DNA of 64,000 bases from Alphaproteobacteria bacterium (GCA_030424975.1 JAUHVY010000001.1:927093-991092), one strand, 5' to 3'. Counted from the stretch's first letter, positions 1-9,412 are shown. The notes: generated from the sequence alone by a model not told the origin. Made by a program: numbers and translations.

Positions 1-1
1 C

Positions 2-337
2 GATGTCTATCGTAATGCATTGGCCGCGTTCAAATCATATCTGCCGCAAATCGATTTTAGTGATGCTGTGTGGGCCACCCTGCCCATTGACCGCGTTGAG
101 GGCAAATCAAATACAGATGGTTGGATGCCTGATACACCAACAATTCACCACGGCGAAAATGCGCTTTATTGTTGGCCGACAAAGCTAACTTTTGCGCCGC
201 TTCTTTATGATATGATACAGGTCGATCTTGATAAAAAAGGCATTAGCCCAAGTTGCACAAGTTCTGACTTTTCCGATCTCCCGCAGGCTGCATTTGCAAA
301 ACCGCCATGGGATAAATGTGATTGGGTGAAATTATAA
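2..337 (+). CDS. C-terminal part of unidentified protein (possible FAD-dependent oxidoreductase)
   Basis: The reading frame is open from the left edge of the window and ends at a TAA that overlaps the ATG of the following aldo/keto reductase (TAATG), so only about 111 C-terminal residues are visible and the real start lies outside. The tail contains a WPTKLTFAP segment and a cluster of Trp and Pro residues near the end (PPWDKCDW). I have a weak impression of the C-terminal region of FAD-dependent amine/amino-acid oxidoreductases, but no cofactor motif is in view, so the function is not established. The stop-start overlap suggests co-translation with the reductase. Confidence 0.6.
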   Translation, partial: DVYRNALAAFKSYLPQIDFSDAVWATLPIDRVEGKSNTDGWMPDTPTIHHGENALYCWPTKLTFAPLLYDMIQVDLDKKGISPSCTSSDFSDLPQAAFAKPPWDKCDWVKL

Positions 338-1098
338 TGGATCACATTACATTAGGACAGACAGGTTTACGCGTTTCCCCCATAGGTTTGGGAACGGTAA
401 AATTCGGCCGTAATGAAGGCATTAAATATCCGCAAGGCTTTGACATCCCCAGTGAAGAAGATTTACGCGCCCTCCTCGATCTGGCAAAAGAACTGGGCAT
501 TAATATGCTTGATACCGCGCCGGCCTATGGCACAAGCGAAGAGCGCCTTGGCCGATTACTCTCACAAGATCGCGCGGATTGGGTCATCGTCGGTAAAGCC
601 GGTGAAGAATTCGAAGATGGACAAAGTGCATATATCTTCACCCCCGATCATTTCAAATATAGTCTGGAACGCAGCCTGAAACGCCTGAACACTGATTATA
701 TTGATGTTCTCATGATTCACTCAAATGGCGATGATATGAAGATTTTGAGTGATGATGCCTTGATCCGTACCATACAGGATTTCAAAGATCAGGGATTGGT
801 CAAAGCAATAGGGGCATCCACAAAAACGGCGGATGGCGGCATAAAAGCATTGGAATTAACGGATGTTGTCATGGCGATGTATACGCATGATTACACCGAC
901 GAACAGCCCGTTCTAGATTACGCATTAAAACATAATAAGGGTGTTATTCTGAAAAAACTGTTATCCAGCGGACATAACACCAACGTCGCCGATGCGATGG
1001 GCTTTTCTTTTGCACATAAGGGCGTTAGCGCCGCCATTATCGGCACGATAAATCCCAAGCATATGCGCCAAAATGTTGAGGATTTTCAAGCGATTTAG
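337..1098 (+). CDS. Aldo/keto reductase
   Basis: A cytosolic NAD(P)H-dependent oxidoreductase of the TIM-barrel aldo/keto reductase superfamily, about 253 residues. The conserved tetrad is visible: Asp and Tyr in DTAPAYG, Lys in IVGKAGEE and His in VLMIHSNG. The N-terminus (LGQTGLRVSPIGLGTVKFG) is the classic family opening. The ATG at 337 is preferred over an upstream in-frame codon at 322 because it overlaps the preceding stop and begins exactly where family homology begins. It is slightly short for the family (usually 280-330) and lacks part of the C-terminal loop that sets substrate choice, so the substrate cannot be named. Confidence 0.9.
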   Translation: MDHITLGQTGLRVSPIGLGTVKFGRNEGIKYPQGFDIPSEEDLRALLDLAKELGINMLDTAPAYGTSEERLGRLLSQDRADWVIVGKAGEEFEDGQSAYIFTPDHFKYSLERSLKRLNTDYIDVLMIHSNGDDMKILSDDALIRTIQDFKDQGLVKAIGASTKTADGGIKALELTDVVMAMYTHDYTDEQPVLDYALKHNKGVILKKLLSSGHNTNVADAMGFSFAHKGVSAAIIGTINPKHMRQNVEDFQAI

Positions 1099-1106
1099 CC
1101 CTTTGG

Positions 1107-2396
1107 TTATTCCTCAGACGGAGGTAGTTCCTCGGGCGGTTTAACACGTACCATTGTGATTTGGTTGCGTTGTTTGCGGATAACATCAATCTGGAAATCA
1201 TGAAACACGAATGACTGTCCGACATCAGGCACCATTTGCGATTCGAACAAAACCAAACCTGCAATCGTTGAGTATTCCTCATCCGGTAATCCCCAATCAA
1301 ATTCACGGTTCAAATCACGAATGGTAACCGAGCCGTCAATCACATAAGAACCATTAGACAGCGGGCGAACCCCTTTCATTGTTTCATCATGTTCATCATC
1401 AATTTCACCAACGATTTCTTCTAAAATATCCTCGAGTGTGACAATCCCCATAAATGATCCATATTCATCAACCACAAGTGCGAAATGCTCTCGGCGCTCA
1501 CGGAATGCCTGAAGTTGATCATAAAGTGTCGTGCTTTCAGGAATGAACCACGGCTTCATCATAATGCGGGTCATATCCAAATTATCGATATTACCGCCGA
1601 CATCTAACATCTCTCGCAATAATTGCTTTGCGTGGATAACGCCAACAATGTTATCCGTGTCGCCCTGCCACAATGGCAGGCGTGTATAGGAACTGTTCAA
1701 CACGCTTTCCACAATTCTATGCACAGGTTGTTCAACATCAATCATCTCAACATTCTTACGGTGAACCATGATGTCTTCTACATCAACTTCGGCCAAATCA
1801 AGAATAGAGCGCAACATCGCGCGTTGTTCCTGCGTTTCCTGCTCGGGGCCTTCATGCATCTCGATTGCGCCGCGCAATAGCTCCAGATGCGAGCCCGCAC
1901 CAACCTTAGAGATATCCACACCGAAAACCTTCAAAACACTCCGTACAATCCACGTTACCGCTTCGGTCACAGGCGCAAAAATCATTATCACGAATTTAAT
2001 GAGTGGCGAAATACGCATTGCCATCGTTTCCGCGTGGTGAAATGCATATGTCTTTGGCAAAACCTCGGCAAACACCAGCACCAGCAGGGTCATAATTAAT
2101 GTCGCGTAAATCACGCCGACCTCACCGAATAATTTCATAAGTACACTGGTTGCCAATGCGGATGACAAAATATTGACCATATTATTACCAAGCAATAAGG
2201 CCCCGATCATACGGTCTTTTTCATCGCGGATACGGTTCACGAGGGCAGCCCGCTTATTTCCCTCTTTTTCTTTGGTCATTAGCCTTACACGCGACGCAGC
2301 GGTGAATGCAGTTTCCGAACCTGAGAAAAACGCCGACATTATCAATAAAATGATAATAGCCGCCATTGAGATAATCAGACTCCAATCAAGTTCCAT
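1107..2396 (-). CDS. DUF21/CBS-domain membrane protein (HlyC/CorC family)
   Basis: About 429 residues. The N-terminal ~185 residues form a DUF21 (CNNM-type) membrane domain with several hydrophobic helices and the typical SGSETAFTAAS motif. Two CBS domains follow (around 205-330, with MVHRKNVEMI and the VVDEYGSFMGIVTLEDILEEIVGEI block), then a C-terminal transporter-associated CorC/HlyC domain (around 345-420). Members of this family are linked to Mg2+/divalent cation efflux; older names include hemolysin. The ATG overlaps the TAA of aroB, indicating translational coupling in the aroK-aroB-CBS group, an arrangement common in Alphaproteobacteria. Which ion is moved is unknown. Confidence 0.92.
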   Translation of the reverse strand: MELDWSLIISMAAIIILLIMSAFFSGSETAFTAASRVRLMTKEKEGNKRAALVNRIRDEKDRMIGALLLGNNMVNILSSALATSVLMKLFGEVGVIYATLIMTLLVLVFAEVLPKTYAFHHAETMAMRISPLIKFVIMIFAPVTEAVTWIVRSVLKVFGVDISKVGAGSHLELLRGAIEMHEGPEQETQEQRAMLRSILDLAEVDVEDIMVHRKNVEMIDVEQPVHRIVESVLNSSYTRLPLWQGDTDNIVGVIHAKQLLREMLDVGGNIDNLDMTRIMMKPWFIPESTTLYDQLQAFRERREHFALVVDEYGSFMGIVTLEDILEEIVGEIDDEHDETMKGVRPLSNGSYVIDGSVTIRDLNREFDWGLPDEEYSTIAGLVLFESQMVPDVGQSFVFHDFQIDVIRKQRNQITMVRVKPPEELPPSEE

Positions 2397-3511
2397 TAGC
2401 TAAACTTTCCTTCCAGACAGTCTTTTAAAACTTCACGCACCAAATCTTCCGGTACGTCTTTTGATACGAATGCATCGCCGATGCCATTCACCAAGATAAA
2501 GATCATTTTGTTATCCATCGCCTTTTTATCGCGGCGCATGGTGGCGATTAAATCATCAACATTTGCATCAATATCTACTGCGTTCACAGGCAAGCCTACA
2601 TTTTTGAAATGATTTACAACGCGATGGACATCTTGACCGTTACACAGCCCCATACGCATCGATAGATCAAATGCCATAACCATACCGATCGATACGCCCT
2701 CACCATGAAGAAGGGTTCCGTCATATCCTGCAGCAGCCTCTAGCGCATGACCAAATGTATGCCCAAGATTTAACAAAGCACGCTTTCCGCCCTCATGCTC
2801 ATCTTCTTCGACGATGCGTGCCTTTGTTTTGCAACTCACCTCAATCGCGTATGAAACGGCTTTCGGATCAATCGCGGCAACATCACTGCCATGTACCTCA
2901 AGCCACTCAAAGAAATCTTTGTCACCCAACAGGCCGTATTTTACAACCTCCGCATAGCCTGCGAGCATTTCACGCTTGGGTAATGTTTTTAAGGTTTCAA
3001 TATCCGCAACAACAGAAATCGGCTGGTAAAAACTTCCGACAAGGTTTTTACCATATGGCGTATTAATGCCTGTCTTGCCGCCAACGGAGCTATCGACTTG
3101 TGATAATAATGTTGTCGGGACCTGTACGAATGGTACGCCACGCAAAATAGTCGCCGCACAAAAACCGGCAAGATCACCGATGACCCCACCACCCACGGCA
3201 AAAACCAATGAATTACGATGGATATTATTTTCAAGCATCCACCCATGTACCTTGTGGAGAGATTCGTATGATTTCGTACCCTCGCCAAACGGCAATGTAC
3301 AAATCTCAAAAAACGAAGCCCCCGCAGCCTTTACTTTTTCCTGCACGGCCGTCGCATAGGGCACCACATTCTCATCGGTAATAATAAAAACTTTACGCCC
3401 CTGTAGAGAGGCCGGAACAAGAGAGGTTATATCTTCCAGAAGGTTTTGCCCGATAGAGATATCATAGCTACGATCGCCAAGGGCAATATGAACGGTATTT
3501 GTATTTGTCAT
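2396..3511 (-). CDS. aroB: 3-dehydroquinate synthase
   Basis: Second step of the shikimate pathway: converts DAHP to 3-dehydroquinate with NAD and a divalent metal, in the cytosol. The 371-residue length is normal. Recognisable motifs are the NAD-binding GGGVIGDLAGF, the LLSQVDSSVGGKTGIN block, the metal-ligand region KYGLLGD and LNLGHTFGHALE. It lies 38 bases after aroK and its stop overlaps the start of the CBS protein gene, so the three genes most likely form one transcript. Confidence 0.97.
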   Translation of the reverse strand: MTNTNTVHIALGDRSYDISIGQNLLEDITSLVPASLQGRKVFIITDENVVPYATAVQEKVKAAGASFFEICTLPFGEGTKSYESLHKVHGWMLENNIHRNSLVFAVGGGVIGDLAGFCAATILRGVPFVQVPTTLLSQVDSSVGGKTGINTPYGKNLVGSFYQPISVVADIETLKTLPKREMLAGYAEVVKYGLLGDKDFFEWLEVHGSDVAAIDPKAVSYAIEVSCKTKARIVEEDEHEGGKRALLNLGHTFGHALEAAAGYDGTLLHGEGVSIGMVMAFDLSMRMGLCNGQDVHRVVNHFKNVGLPVNAVDIDANVDDLIATMRRDKKAMDNKMIFILVNGIGDAFVSKDVPEDLVREVLKDCLEGKFS

Positions 3512-3549
3512 CTTATTAAATTAATTCGATCAATCAGTTTTATTGTATA

Positions 3550-4095
3550 TCACAAAAAGTGTTTCAATTCGCGCATAATATTATCAATCGCATCGGCATC
3601 ATCACCGTTATTACGAATATGAATATGTGCTTGCTCATAAAACAGTTTTCTTCGCTCGTGTAAACGACATAACGTCGCTTTGGGATCATCATTTTGCAAT
3701 AAAGGGCGTGATTCGTCATCTTTCACCCGCGCCCAAATTACATCAATGTCTGCCTGCACCCATATGATAATGGCGCGATCCTTCAGAATATCCATCATAC
3801 CTTCGATCGTCACCGCACCGCCACCGGTAGAGATGACAGAGGCAATGGGTTGATCCAACATCTCAAGAATTGTCTTCTTTTCAATAATTCTGAATGTTGC
3901 TTCTCCGTCACTTGCAAAAATTTCAGCAATGCTGCGTTGCTGCATTTGTTCAATCACAACATCAGAGTCATAAAAGACGCGATCCATTGTTTTTGCCAAC
4001 AATTCACCAATATGTGTTTTCCCGCAGCCCATCATGCCGATCATCACAATCGGCTTGCTCAAATTTTGATTTTGGTTCGCTTTATTTTTATCCAT
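3550..4095 (-). CDS. aroK: Shikimate kinase
   Basis: Phosphorylates shikimate at the 3-hydroxyl using ATP. The P-loop GMMGCGKT is at residues 20-27, followed by the substrate-binding DSDVVIE region, ISTGGGAV (shikimate-binding glycines) and the lid-region Arg in ESRPLL. The 181-residue length is typical for alphaproteobacterial AroK with a short polar N-terminal extension. It heads the minus-strand aroK-aroB-CBS group and is divergent from the small membrane protein gene at 4178, sharing an 82-base promoter region with it. Confidence 0.96.
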   Translation of the reverse strand: MDKNKANQNQNLSKPIVMIGMMGCGKTHIGELLAKTMDRVFYDSDVVIEQMQQRSIAEIFASDGEATFRIIEKKTILEMLDQPIASVISTGGGAVTIEGMMDILKDRAIIIWVQADIDVIWARVKDDESRPLLQNDDPKATLCRLHERRKLFYEQAHIHIRNNGDDADAIDNIMRELKHFL

Positions 4096-4177
4096 GCTTT
4101 CAAATTTTCTTTATCTTTGCTATACAAGTTCCTGTTTACAGATAGCATCAAAACTTTACAACACGAACAGTTATAAC

Positions 4178-4321
4178 ATGTCGTTCATTTTGAAAATAAC
4201 TTTGGCAATAGCCTTTCTTTTTATCTTTGCTCTTGGCGCATTTGTGGCGTTTCAAGACGTTTCCATACCACAGGAAACAGTTTCCAAAACAATCCCGAAT
4301 GAGGTGGTTATTGATGAATAG
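4178..4321 (+). CDS. Small single-pass membrane protein, unknown function
   Basis: A 47-residue protein beginning MSFILKITLAIAFLFIFALG, with one strongly hydrophobic segment (about residues 4-22) followed by a short polar tail ending in acidic residues. The ATG at 4178 is chosen because the hydrophobic segment begins there; an upstream in-frame codon at 4094 would add an unconvincing Cys-rich leader overlapping aroK. Its last 8 bases overlap the start of the next gene, which supports translation as a coupled pair. It could be a membrane anchor or a signal-anchored small peptide; no family is recognised. Confidence 0.6.
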   Translation: MSFILKITLAIAFLFIFALGAFVAFQDVSIPQETVSKTIPNEVVIDE

Positions 4322-5927
4322 AGTATTCAAAACCGTTTTGGCGGCAGCCACAGGCGCGCTGATGGCAACGCATGCATACGCGCAGAACCCTTTGCATACA
4401 AATTTCACACAATTAGAATCGATTGGTATATTTGATACAGACCATCCACAAAGCATTGGCAACGGTGCCTATTATGAGGCGGAACGGTCATCACTAACCG
4501 CACTGATAGATAAAGCCGACAGAGGCCCGTGGATTGCCCTAAACAAAAATATACGTAATCTATTGCTAACCTCGGCCGATGCTTCAACAATCTCGAATGA
4601 TATTGAAATCAAAGACGGCAAAGACCTACTCACTCTTCGTTTGAATACATTGCTAAAATTGGGTTACTACAAACAAGCTGCTGCTCTGTCGACCAAAATT
4701 CCCGAAGATGTAAAAAACGAAAAGCTCAATAGTTTATCTATTCTGAGCATGCTTCTAAATCGTGAAAAAGCCAAGGCATGTTTAAACGTCAAAATATATG
4801 CCCCAGAATATGAATATAAAGGGATCTGGAAAGATTTAGATTCTTATTGCACATTTACATTGAAATCCGGCACTGAAATCCCGACGGATACCAAAAGCTT
4901 TGCCTTGAAATCACTGGCAAATGACCGTAAATTCACAATTACCTATGATACAAAAACATTCAAAACGCTCGGCTTTCTGGATCAGGCCATTTTAACTGCC
5001 GAAAATGCAATCCTTCTTGAAAATAAGAACTTTGCCGACTATGCGGCCTTCCCCGCCAGTCACATTTCATCACTTCTCAGCCAGTCAAACATTACCCAAG
5101 ATCAGCGCGCCGTTTTAACGGCTTATGGCATGACTTATGGTATTACTGAAAATAGTGATTTGATCGCACAATACGAAGCGATAGCAGAAAAAGAAAATGC
5201 GCAATCAGATATTGAAAAAATTGCCATACTCTATGCGGAAAGTGAAAAGCTTTTAACCACAAATAAATCACAAAAAGTTTTATCAGCCCTTAGCCTTGCA
5301 GAAAAAAATGCTCTCCCGCTTTTTACGCCGTTTTTAAACGCGGCTTCAAATCTCGATATTGGAAGCGACCTTACTATGGATCAGGTCAATGCACTCTTGC
5401 GGCTTCATTTGCAACAAGATACGGATGCGCCTGAGGACTGGATTGATGACTTAAATGACATGGAATGCAATGATATTTCATGCAACACAGCGCGTGCAAA
5501 AACCTTAATTTCCGCCCTCCTCATGAACGAATCTGTGAGTAAAAAGCTATTTGCGTCTTCACAAAAAACGTTGACGCCATATTTATTATATTTCATTAAA
5601 GAAACCCCCTCAAAAAATATTATAGAAAATATTGACATGAGTGGGTTGATTGGTGATAAAGTTCGTTTTGTTTATGAAAATGACTTTGACTTGGGTGGAA
5701 ATAAAAGTTATACCATGCCACCCTATTCGGCCATAATTGAGCTGCAACGTTTGGGTCGTCAGCAAAACACTGCGACTGTGATTTTACTAAGCGGTATTTT
5801 GCTAAACAATATTGCACCCGAGGGGATATATCACGAAACATTGGATGACATTGTTTCGGCACTGCGTGAAACAGGAATGAATAGATTATCCCGTCAAATG
5901 ATGGCTCAGGCTGTCATAGGGTTCTAG
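4314..5927 (+). CDS. Exported alpha-helical repeat-like protein, unknown function
   Basis: About 537 residues. A signal peptide is evident: basic start MNRVFKT, hydrophobic core and a likely AYA|QN cleavage near residue 24. The ATG at 4314 is chosen because it begins this signal peptide; codons upstream give an implausible leader and would lie inside the small membrane protein gene. The mature part is rich in Leu, Ala, Asn and Lys with helical-hairpin character (solenoid/TPR-like), and no catalytic motif is apparent. It overlaps the preceding gene by 8 bases and is followed 17 bases later by xerD, so it probably shares a transcript with a recombinase that has an unrelated role. Confidence 0.8.
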   Translation: MNRVFKTVLAAATGALMATHAYAQNPLHTNFTQLESIGIFDTDHPQSIGNGAYYEAERSSLTALIDKADRGPWIALNKNIRNLLLTSADASTISNDIEIKDGKDLLTLRLNTLLKLGYYKQAAALSTKIPEDVKNEKLNSLSILSMLLNREKAKACLNVKIYAPEYEYKGIWKDLDSYCTFTLKSGTEIPTDTKSFALKSLANDRKFTITYDTKTFKTLGFLDQAILTAENAILLENKNFADYAAFPASHISSLLSQSNITQDQRAVLTAYGMTYGITENSDLIAQYEAIAEKENAQSDIEKIAILYAESEKLLTTNKSQKVLSALSLAEKNALPLFTPFLNAASNLDIGSDLTMDQVNALLRLHLQQDTDAPEDWIDDLNDMECNDISCNTARAKTLISALLMNESVSKKLFASSQKTLTPYLLYFIKETPSKNIIENIDMSGLIGDKVRFVYENDFDLGGNKSYTMPPYSAIIELQRLGRQQNTATVILLSGILLNNIAPEGIYHETLDDIVSALRETGMNRLSRQMMAQAVIGF

Positions 5928-5944
5928 AACGAAGGAGAATACAA

Positions 5945-6943
5945 ATGGCAAGACCAGGACGCCCGGCAAAACCGAAACCGGATTTACATCCGCTAGTAGA
6001 ATCGTTTCTTGATATGCTCACAACTGAGCGCGGCGCCGCCATGAATACACGTCAGGCCTATTGGCGTGACCTTGCCGATGTTACGATGTATTTGCGTAAC
6101 GAAAAGAATTCTGACCTTAATAAAGCAACGACAGACGAGCTAAAGGCTTACCTGAAGGATCTTGCGAACAAGGCCAATACAAAATCAGCAGACCGCAGCA
6201 AGATTGCAGTGCGTACTGTAGCACGTCGCTTGTCTGCACTACGCCAGTTTTATCGTTTTCTGGTTTCTGAAAATGTACGCGAAGATGACCCGACATCCAC
6301 AATCGAAAGCCCGAAACAAGGCCGCAGCATTCCAAAAACTTTGTCGGAAGACGAAGTTAACACATTAATTAAAACTGCGGCTTCAACTGATACGGCAGAA
6401 GGTGTACGCCTTGTTTGCTTGCTGGAAATGATCTACGCTACAGGTTTACGTGTATCAGAATTAGTCGGACTGCCTCTTTCCGCTATTGGCGAGAACAAAG
6501 AGTTCATCATTGTTTCAGGCAAAGCAGGACGTGAGCGCATGGTCCCCCTATCGAAGCCTGCACAAGAATCATTGAAAAACTATATCGCACGTAGAGATGA
6601 GCATTTATCACAAGATAAATCTGATGCTGCACGTCAAAACAAATGGTTGTTCCCGTCAAAAACTTCGGATATCGGGCATTTAACCCGCCAACGCTTTGCG
6701 CAACTTTTGAAAGATTTAGCAAAAGAATCCGGTATTGACGGATCACGCGTTAGCCCGCACATACTGCGTCACGCGTTTGCAACACACCTCTTGAACAACG
6801 GCGCTGACTTGCGCTCTGTTCAAAAGATGCTTGGGCATGCTGATATTGCGACAACGCAAATCTACACCCATATCCTGAGTGATCAGGCAAAAGAAACTGT
6901 AAAAGAAAAGCATCCGCTATCAAAAACAGGTACGGATAATTAA
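5945..6943 (+). CDS. xerD: Site-specific tyrosine recombinase XerD
   Basis: Resolves chromosome dimers at dif together with XerC under FtsK control. An N-terminal SAM-like core-binding domain (about residues 10-110) is followed by the catalytic domain. Active-site residues are visible: Arg169 in TGLRVSEL, Lys194 in VSGKAG, His272 and Arg275 in HILRH, His298 in LGHAD and nucleophile Tyr307 in QIYTH. Length 332 is slightly above the E. coli protein owing to a basic Pro-rich N-terminus (RPGRPAKPKP). The ATG has a good AAGGAG ribosome site 7 bases upstream. The alphaproteobacterial context beside aroK and accA supports XerD rather than XerC. Confidence 0.95.
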   Translation: MARPGRPAKPKPDLHPLVESFLDMLTTERGAAMNTRQAYWRDLADVTMYLRNEKNSDLNKATTDELKAYLKDLANKANTKSADRSKIAVRTVARRLSALRQFYRFLVSENVREDDPTSTIESPKQGRSIPKTLSEDEVNTLIKTAASTDTAEGVRLVCLLEMIYATGLRVSELVGLPLSAIGENKEFIIVSGKAGRERMVPLSKPAQESLKNYIARRDEHLSQDKSDAARQNKWLFPSKTSDIGHLTRQRFAQLLKDLAKESGIDGSRVSPHILRHAFATHLLNNGADLRSVQKMLGHADIATTQIYTHILSDQAKETVKEKHPLSKTGTDN

Positions 6944-6988
6944 GACGCGGCACGCGCTGCGCCAACATAGATAGAGTGATAGTAAATT

Positions 6989-7936
6989 ATGAGTCAGTTG
7001 GATTTTGAAAAGCCGATTTTGGAGCTTGAAGGAAAGATCGCAGAACTTCGCCACGTTAATAGTGACGGTGAAGTCAACATTGCGGAAGAGATCTCTCGCA
7101 TGCAAAGCAAGGCAGATAAACTGCTTACTCAGACATACAGCAAGCTTACAGCGTCTCAGAAGGTGCAAGTTGCCCGTCACCAAAACCGTCCGCATATGGT
7201 TGACTATGTTAAGGGTATGATTGACGACTTTATGCCCCTTGCAGGTGATCGTAACTTTGCCGAAGATCACGCTTTGATTGGCGGCTTGGGTCGCTTCCGT
7301 GGACGCTCATGTATAATTATTGGTCAAGAAAAAGGGCATGATACACAAAGTCGTATCAAACACAATTTCGGTATGACACGCCCAGAAGGTTATCGTAAGG
7401 CACAACGCCTCATGAAAATGGCCAGCCAGTTTCAGCTACCTGTCATTACATTGGTTGACACAGCGGGCGCATACCCGGGCAAAGGGGCAGAAGAGCGCGG
7501 ACAGTCAGAAGCCATCGCAAAATCAATCGAAACATGCCTGCGTACTGATGTGCCGATTATATCTGTTGTGATTGGTGAAGGCGGATCAGGTGGAGCCGTT
7601 GCGATTGCAGTGGCGGATAAAATTTATATGCTGGAACATTCAATATACTCAGTTATTTCACCCGAAGGTTGTGCCTCTATCCTATGGCGTAGCGGTGAGT
7701 ATGCGAAAGACGCAGCAGCAGCGCTTAAACTAACTGCCCAGGATTTACATGAATTAAAGCTGATCGACGGAATTATTGATGAGCCTGTTGGTGGTGCGCA
7801 TCGTAAAAAAGATGACACCATCAATGCCGTAGCAAACCAAATTGAAGAGGGTCTAAAAGATATGACCCCTTGGAACGGTCAGGAATTAATCAAAAAACGT
7901 AGACAGAAATTCTTAGAATTCGGCAGAAACATATAA
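6989..7936 (+). CDS. accA: Acetyl-CoA carboxylase carboxyltransferase subunit alpha
   Basis: Alpha subunit of the carboxyltransferase that makes malonyl-CoA for fatty acid synthesis; it acts with AccD and the biotin carrier. Length 315 is normal. The N-terminal helical region (LDFEKPILELEGKIAEL) leads into the crotonase-like core with RPEGYRKAQRLM, DTAGAYPGKGAEERGQ and the GEGGSGGA oxyanion-region motif, then SPEGCASILW. It follows xerD by 45 bases on the same strand, an arrangement repeated in many Alphaproteobacteria. Confidence 0.97.
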   Translation: MSQLDFEKPILELEGKIAELRHVNSDGEVNIAEEISRMQSKADKLLTQTYSKLTASQKVQVARHQNRPHMVDYVKGMIDDFMPLAGDRNFAEDHALIGGLGRFRGRSCIIIGQEKGHDTQSRIKHNFGMTRPEGYRKAQRLMKMASQFQLPVITLVDTAGAYPGKGAEERGQSEAIAKSIETCLRTDVPIISVVIGEGGSGGAVAIAVADKIYMLEHSIYSVISPEGCASILWRSGEYAKDAAAALKLTAQDLHELKLIDGIIDEPVGGAHRKKDDTINAVANQIEEGLKDMTPWNGQELIKKRRQKFLEFGRNI

Positions 7937-7940
7937 AACA

Positions 7941-7975
7941 AACGATGAAAACTACCCGTTTTCTCTATTATCGTT
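7941..7975. terminator. Hairpin between convergent accA and the ribbon-helix-helix gene
   Basis: Outer arms AACGAT (7941-7946) and ATCGTT (7970-7975) enclose inner arms GAAAAC (7947-7952) and GTTTTC (7958-7963), with an unpaired TCTATT on one side. It sits where the two convergent genes end and overlaps the stop codon of the minus-strand gene. There is no long T run on either strand, so it is at best a weak or factor-assisted terminator. Confidence 0.3.
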
Positions 7976-8371
7976 GTTAATATTCTTGTTTATAAACCGC
8001 CCTGATTTCTTACGCGAAAAATATTTCTCATATTCATCAGGAATTCTTGCGCGTCTTTTCATATTATTGAAATCACCATGCCCTGCACTCATGTGCCCCT
8101 GCTCTGTCGCAGCCGCACGATAATAAAGCATTAGAAAAACACGAATAGCCGCCGTTAAAGAAGTTGCATCATTTTTTCGAACATAAACAAGAGAGCATAT
8201 ATCATGAACGGAGCATTTTTCACGCTTCGCGATATCTCTGATGGCAACCCACATTTCAGGTTCAAGCCTGATTGATGTACGCCTGCCCATAATTGTAACA
8301 TTACGACTAACTAAAGAGCTGGTACTGTCTTCTGTACTCTGCTCCACGGTTTTATTAACCGCTCTAATCAT
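7952..8371 (-). CDS. Ribbon-helix-helix domain protein
   Basis: About 139 residues. The centre has the pattern of the RHH_4 family common in Alphaproteobacteria: RRTSIRLEPEMWVAIRDIA (a beta strand then helix), a second helix beginning CSVHDICSLV, and a closing SLTAAIRVFLMLYYRAA segment. Such proteins bind DNA as dimers and are often repressors. ATG at 8371 is preferred over a GTG four codons upstream because a GGGGGT ribosome-site-like run ends 5 bases before it. The ends are basic and probably disordered. The target is unknown; it faces accA tail to tail, with bolA upstream on the same strand. Confidence 0.75.
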   Translation of the reverse strand: MIRAVNKTVEQSTEDSTSSLVSRNVTIMGRRTSIRLEPEMWVAIRDIAKREKCSVHDICSLVYVRKNDATSLTAAIRVFLMLYYRAAATEQGHMSAGHGDFNNMKRRARIPDEYEKYFSRKKSGRFINKNINNDNRENG

Positions 8372-8479
8372 TTTTACCCCCACACAAGATAAATAAATTA
8401 ATAAATAAAATAACTTCCTTTAATATTTAAGCATACTATAACAATTAAAAAAATAATGCAACTATAGGGTATAAAATCA

Positions 8480-8740
8480 TTAAATTACCTTCAAGGATAA
8501 CGCGTGTATGATTTTCATTTCTTCTTTTAAGACGTCATAAACACGTCGTTGTGCATCAACTCTGCTTAGACCTTGCAAAGAAGGGGCTGACATTTGAATA
8601 GCAAAATGGCTTTCGCCACTACCGTCATCTCCCGTATGCCCGGAATGATGATTGCTTTCATTCACAACCTTCAGAGTTGTCGGCGAAAAAGCATTATTTA
8701 ATTTGTCTTCAATCTTGTTTTTCATTGAATTTTTTTCCAT
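8480..8740 (-). CDS. bolA: BolA family protein
   Basis: An 86-residue BolA-fold protein. The family pattern is clear: LKVVNESNHHSGH with its conserved His cluster, ESHFAIQMSAPSLQGLSRVDAQRRVYDVL (the helix-turn-helix-like part) and the final IHALSLKV strand. BolA proteins bind [2Fe-2S] clusters with monothiol glutaredoxins and can affect transcription and envelope traits. It is divergent from the J-domain gene, matching the conserved alphaproteobacterial bolA / J-protein / cobS / cobT neighbourhood. An AAAGGC ribosome-like site precedes the ATG. Confidence 0.9.
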   Translation of the reverse strand: MEKNSMKNKIEDKLNNAFSPTTLKVVNESNHHSGHTGDDGSGESHFAIQMSAPSLQGLSRVDAQRRVYDVLKEEMKIIHALSLKVI

Positions 8741-8797
8741 TTTTTAGCCTTTTCTATTTTGTCGTATATAAAGATTATCTATATAATAAATGTTGAT

Positions 8798-9412
8798 ATG
8801 CCCAGAATTATTTTAAAACCAAATTCTCCGGAATTTGCCGACGAACTTAATCAAACACAAACATCGGTTTGTGATATGCCGGGCTGCCCACATGATGCGG
8901 GACATAAGGCGCCAAAGCATCGCGGCCTGAATGAATATTATGATTTCTGTTTTGAGCATGCACGCGAATATAACAAGGCATGGGATTTTTTCTCCGGTAT
9001 GTCTGACCGCGAAGTGCAAGACCATATGATGAGTAGCCTGTACGGCGACCGTCCGACATGGCAATACACATCACCAAAGGCAGAAGAAAACCTTTTTGAA
9101 AATGCACAACGCTTCTATTTTGGTGAAGATGACTATGCCCAAAACCAAAATGAACAAGAAAACAGAAAACGTGAATTTCATGGGGACCGTAATACCCCTG
9201 AATATGAAGCAATGGCAATTATGGGGCTGGCGCCACCCGTTGATATAGATGAGATCAAAAAACAATACAAAAAACTGGCGAAAAAATATCACCCGGATTT
9301 GAATAAAAACGATCCGAAGGCAGAAGAGCTTCTCAAAAAGATCAATATGGCGTATACCATATTAAAGCTAGCGTTTGAGGAGTACAAAAACCTCCCTGAG
9401 CACAAAGTCTAA
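8798..9412 (+). CDS. J-domain (DnaJ-like) protein
   Basis: About 204 residues. The C-terminal ~65 residues form a J domain: [21 protein letters not shown], then [13 protein letters not shown] with the HPD tripeptide that stimulates Hsp70 ATPase, and a final helix. The N-terminal half carries [19 protein letters not shown] and [12 protein letters not shown], a Cys/His arrangement that may bind zinc. The glycine-rich and CXXCXGXG regions of true DnaJ are absent, so it is a specialised co-chaperone. ATG at 8798 (MPRIILKP) is preferred over a TTG at 8759. Conserved placement before cobS suggests a link with the CobS/CobT AAA-VWA pair. Confidence 0.9.
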   Translation: MPRIILKPNSPEFADELNQTQTSVCDMPGCPHDAGHKAPKHRGLNEYYDFCFEHAREYNKAWDFFSGMSDREVQDHMMSSLYGDRPTWQYTSPKAEENLFENAQRFYFGEDDYAQNQNEQENRKREFHGDRNTPEYEAMAIMGLAPPVDIDEIKKQYKKLAKKYHPDLNKNDPKAEELLKKINMAYTILKLAFEEYKNLPEHKV

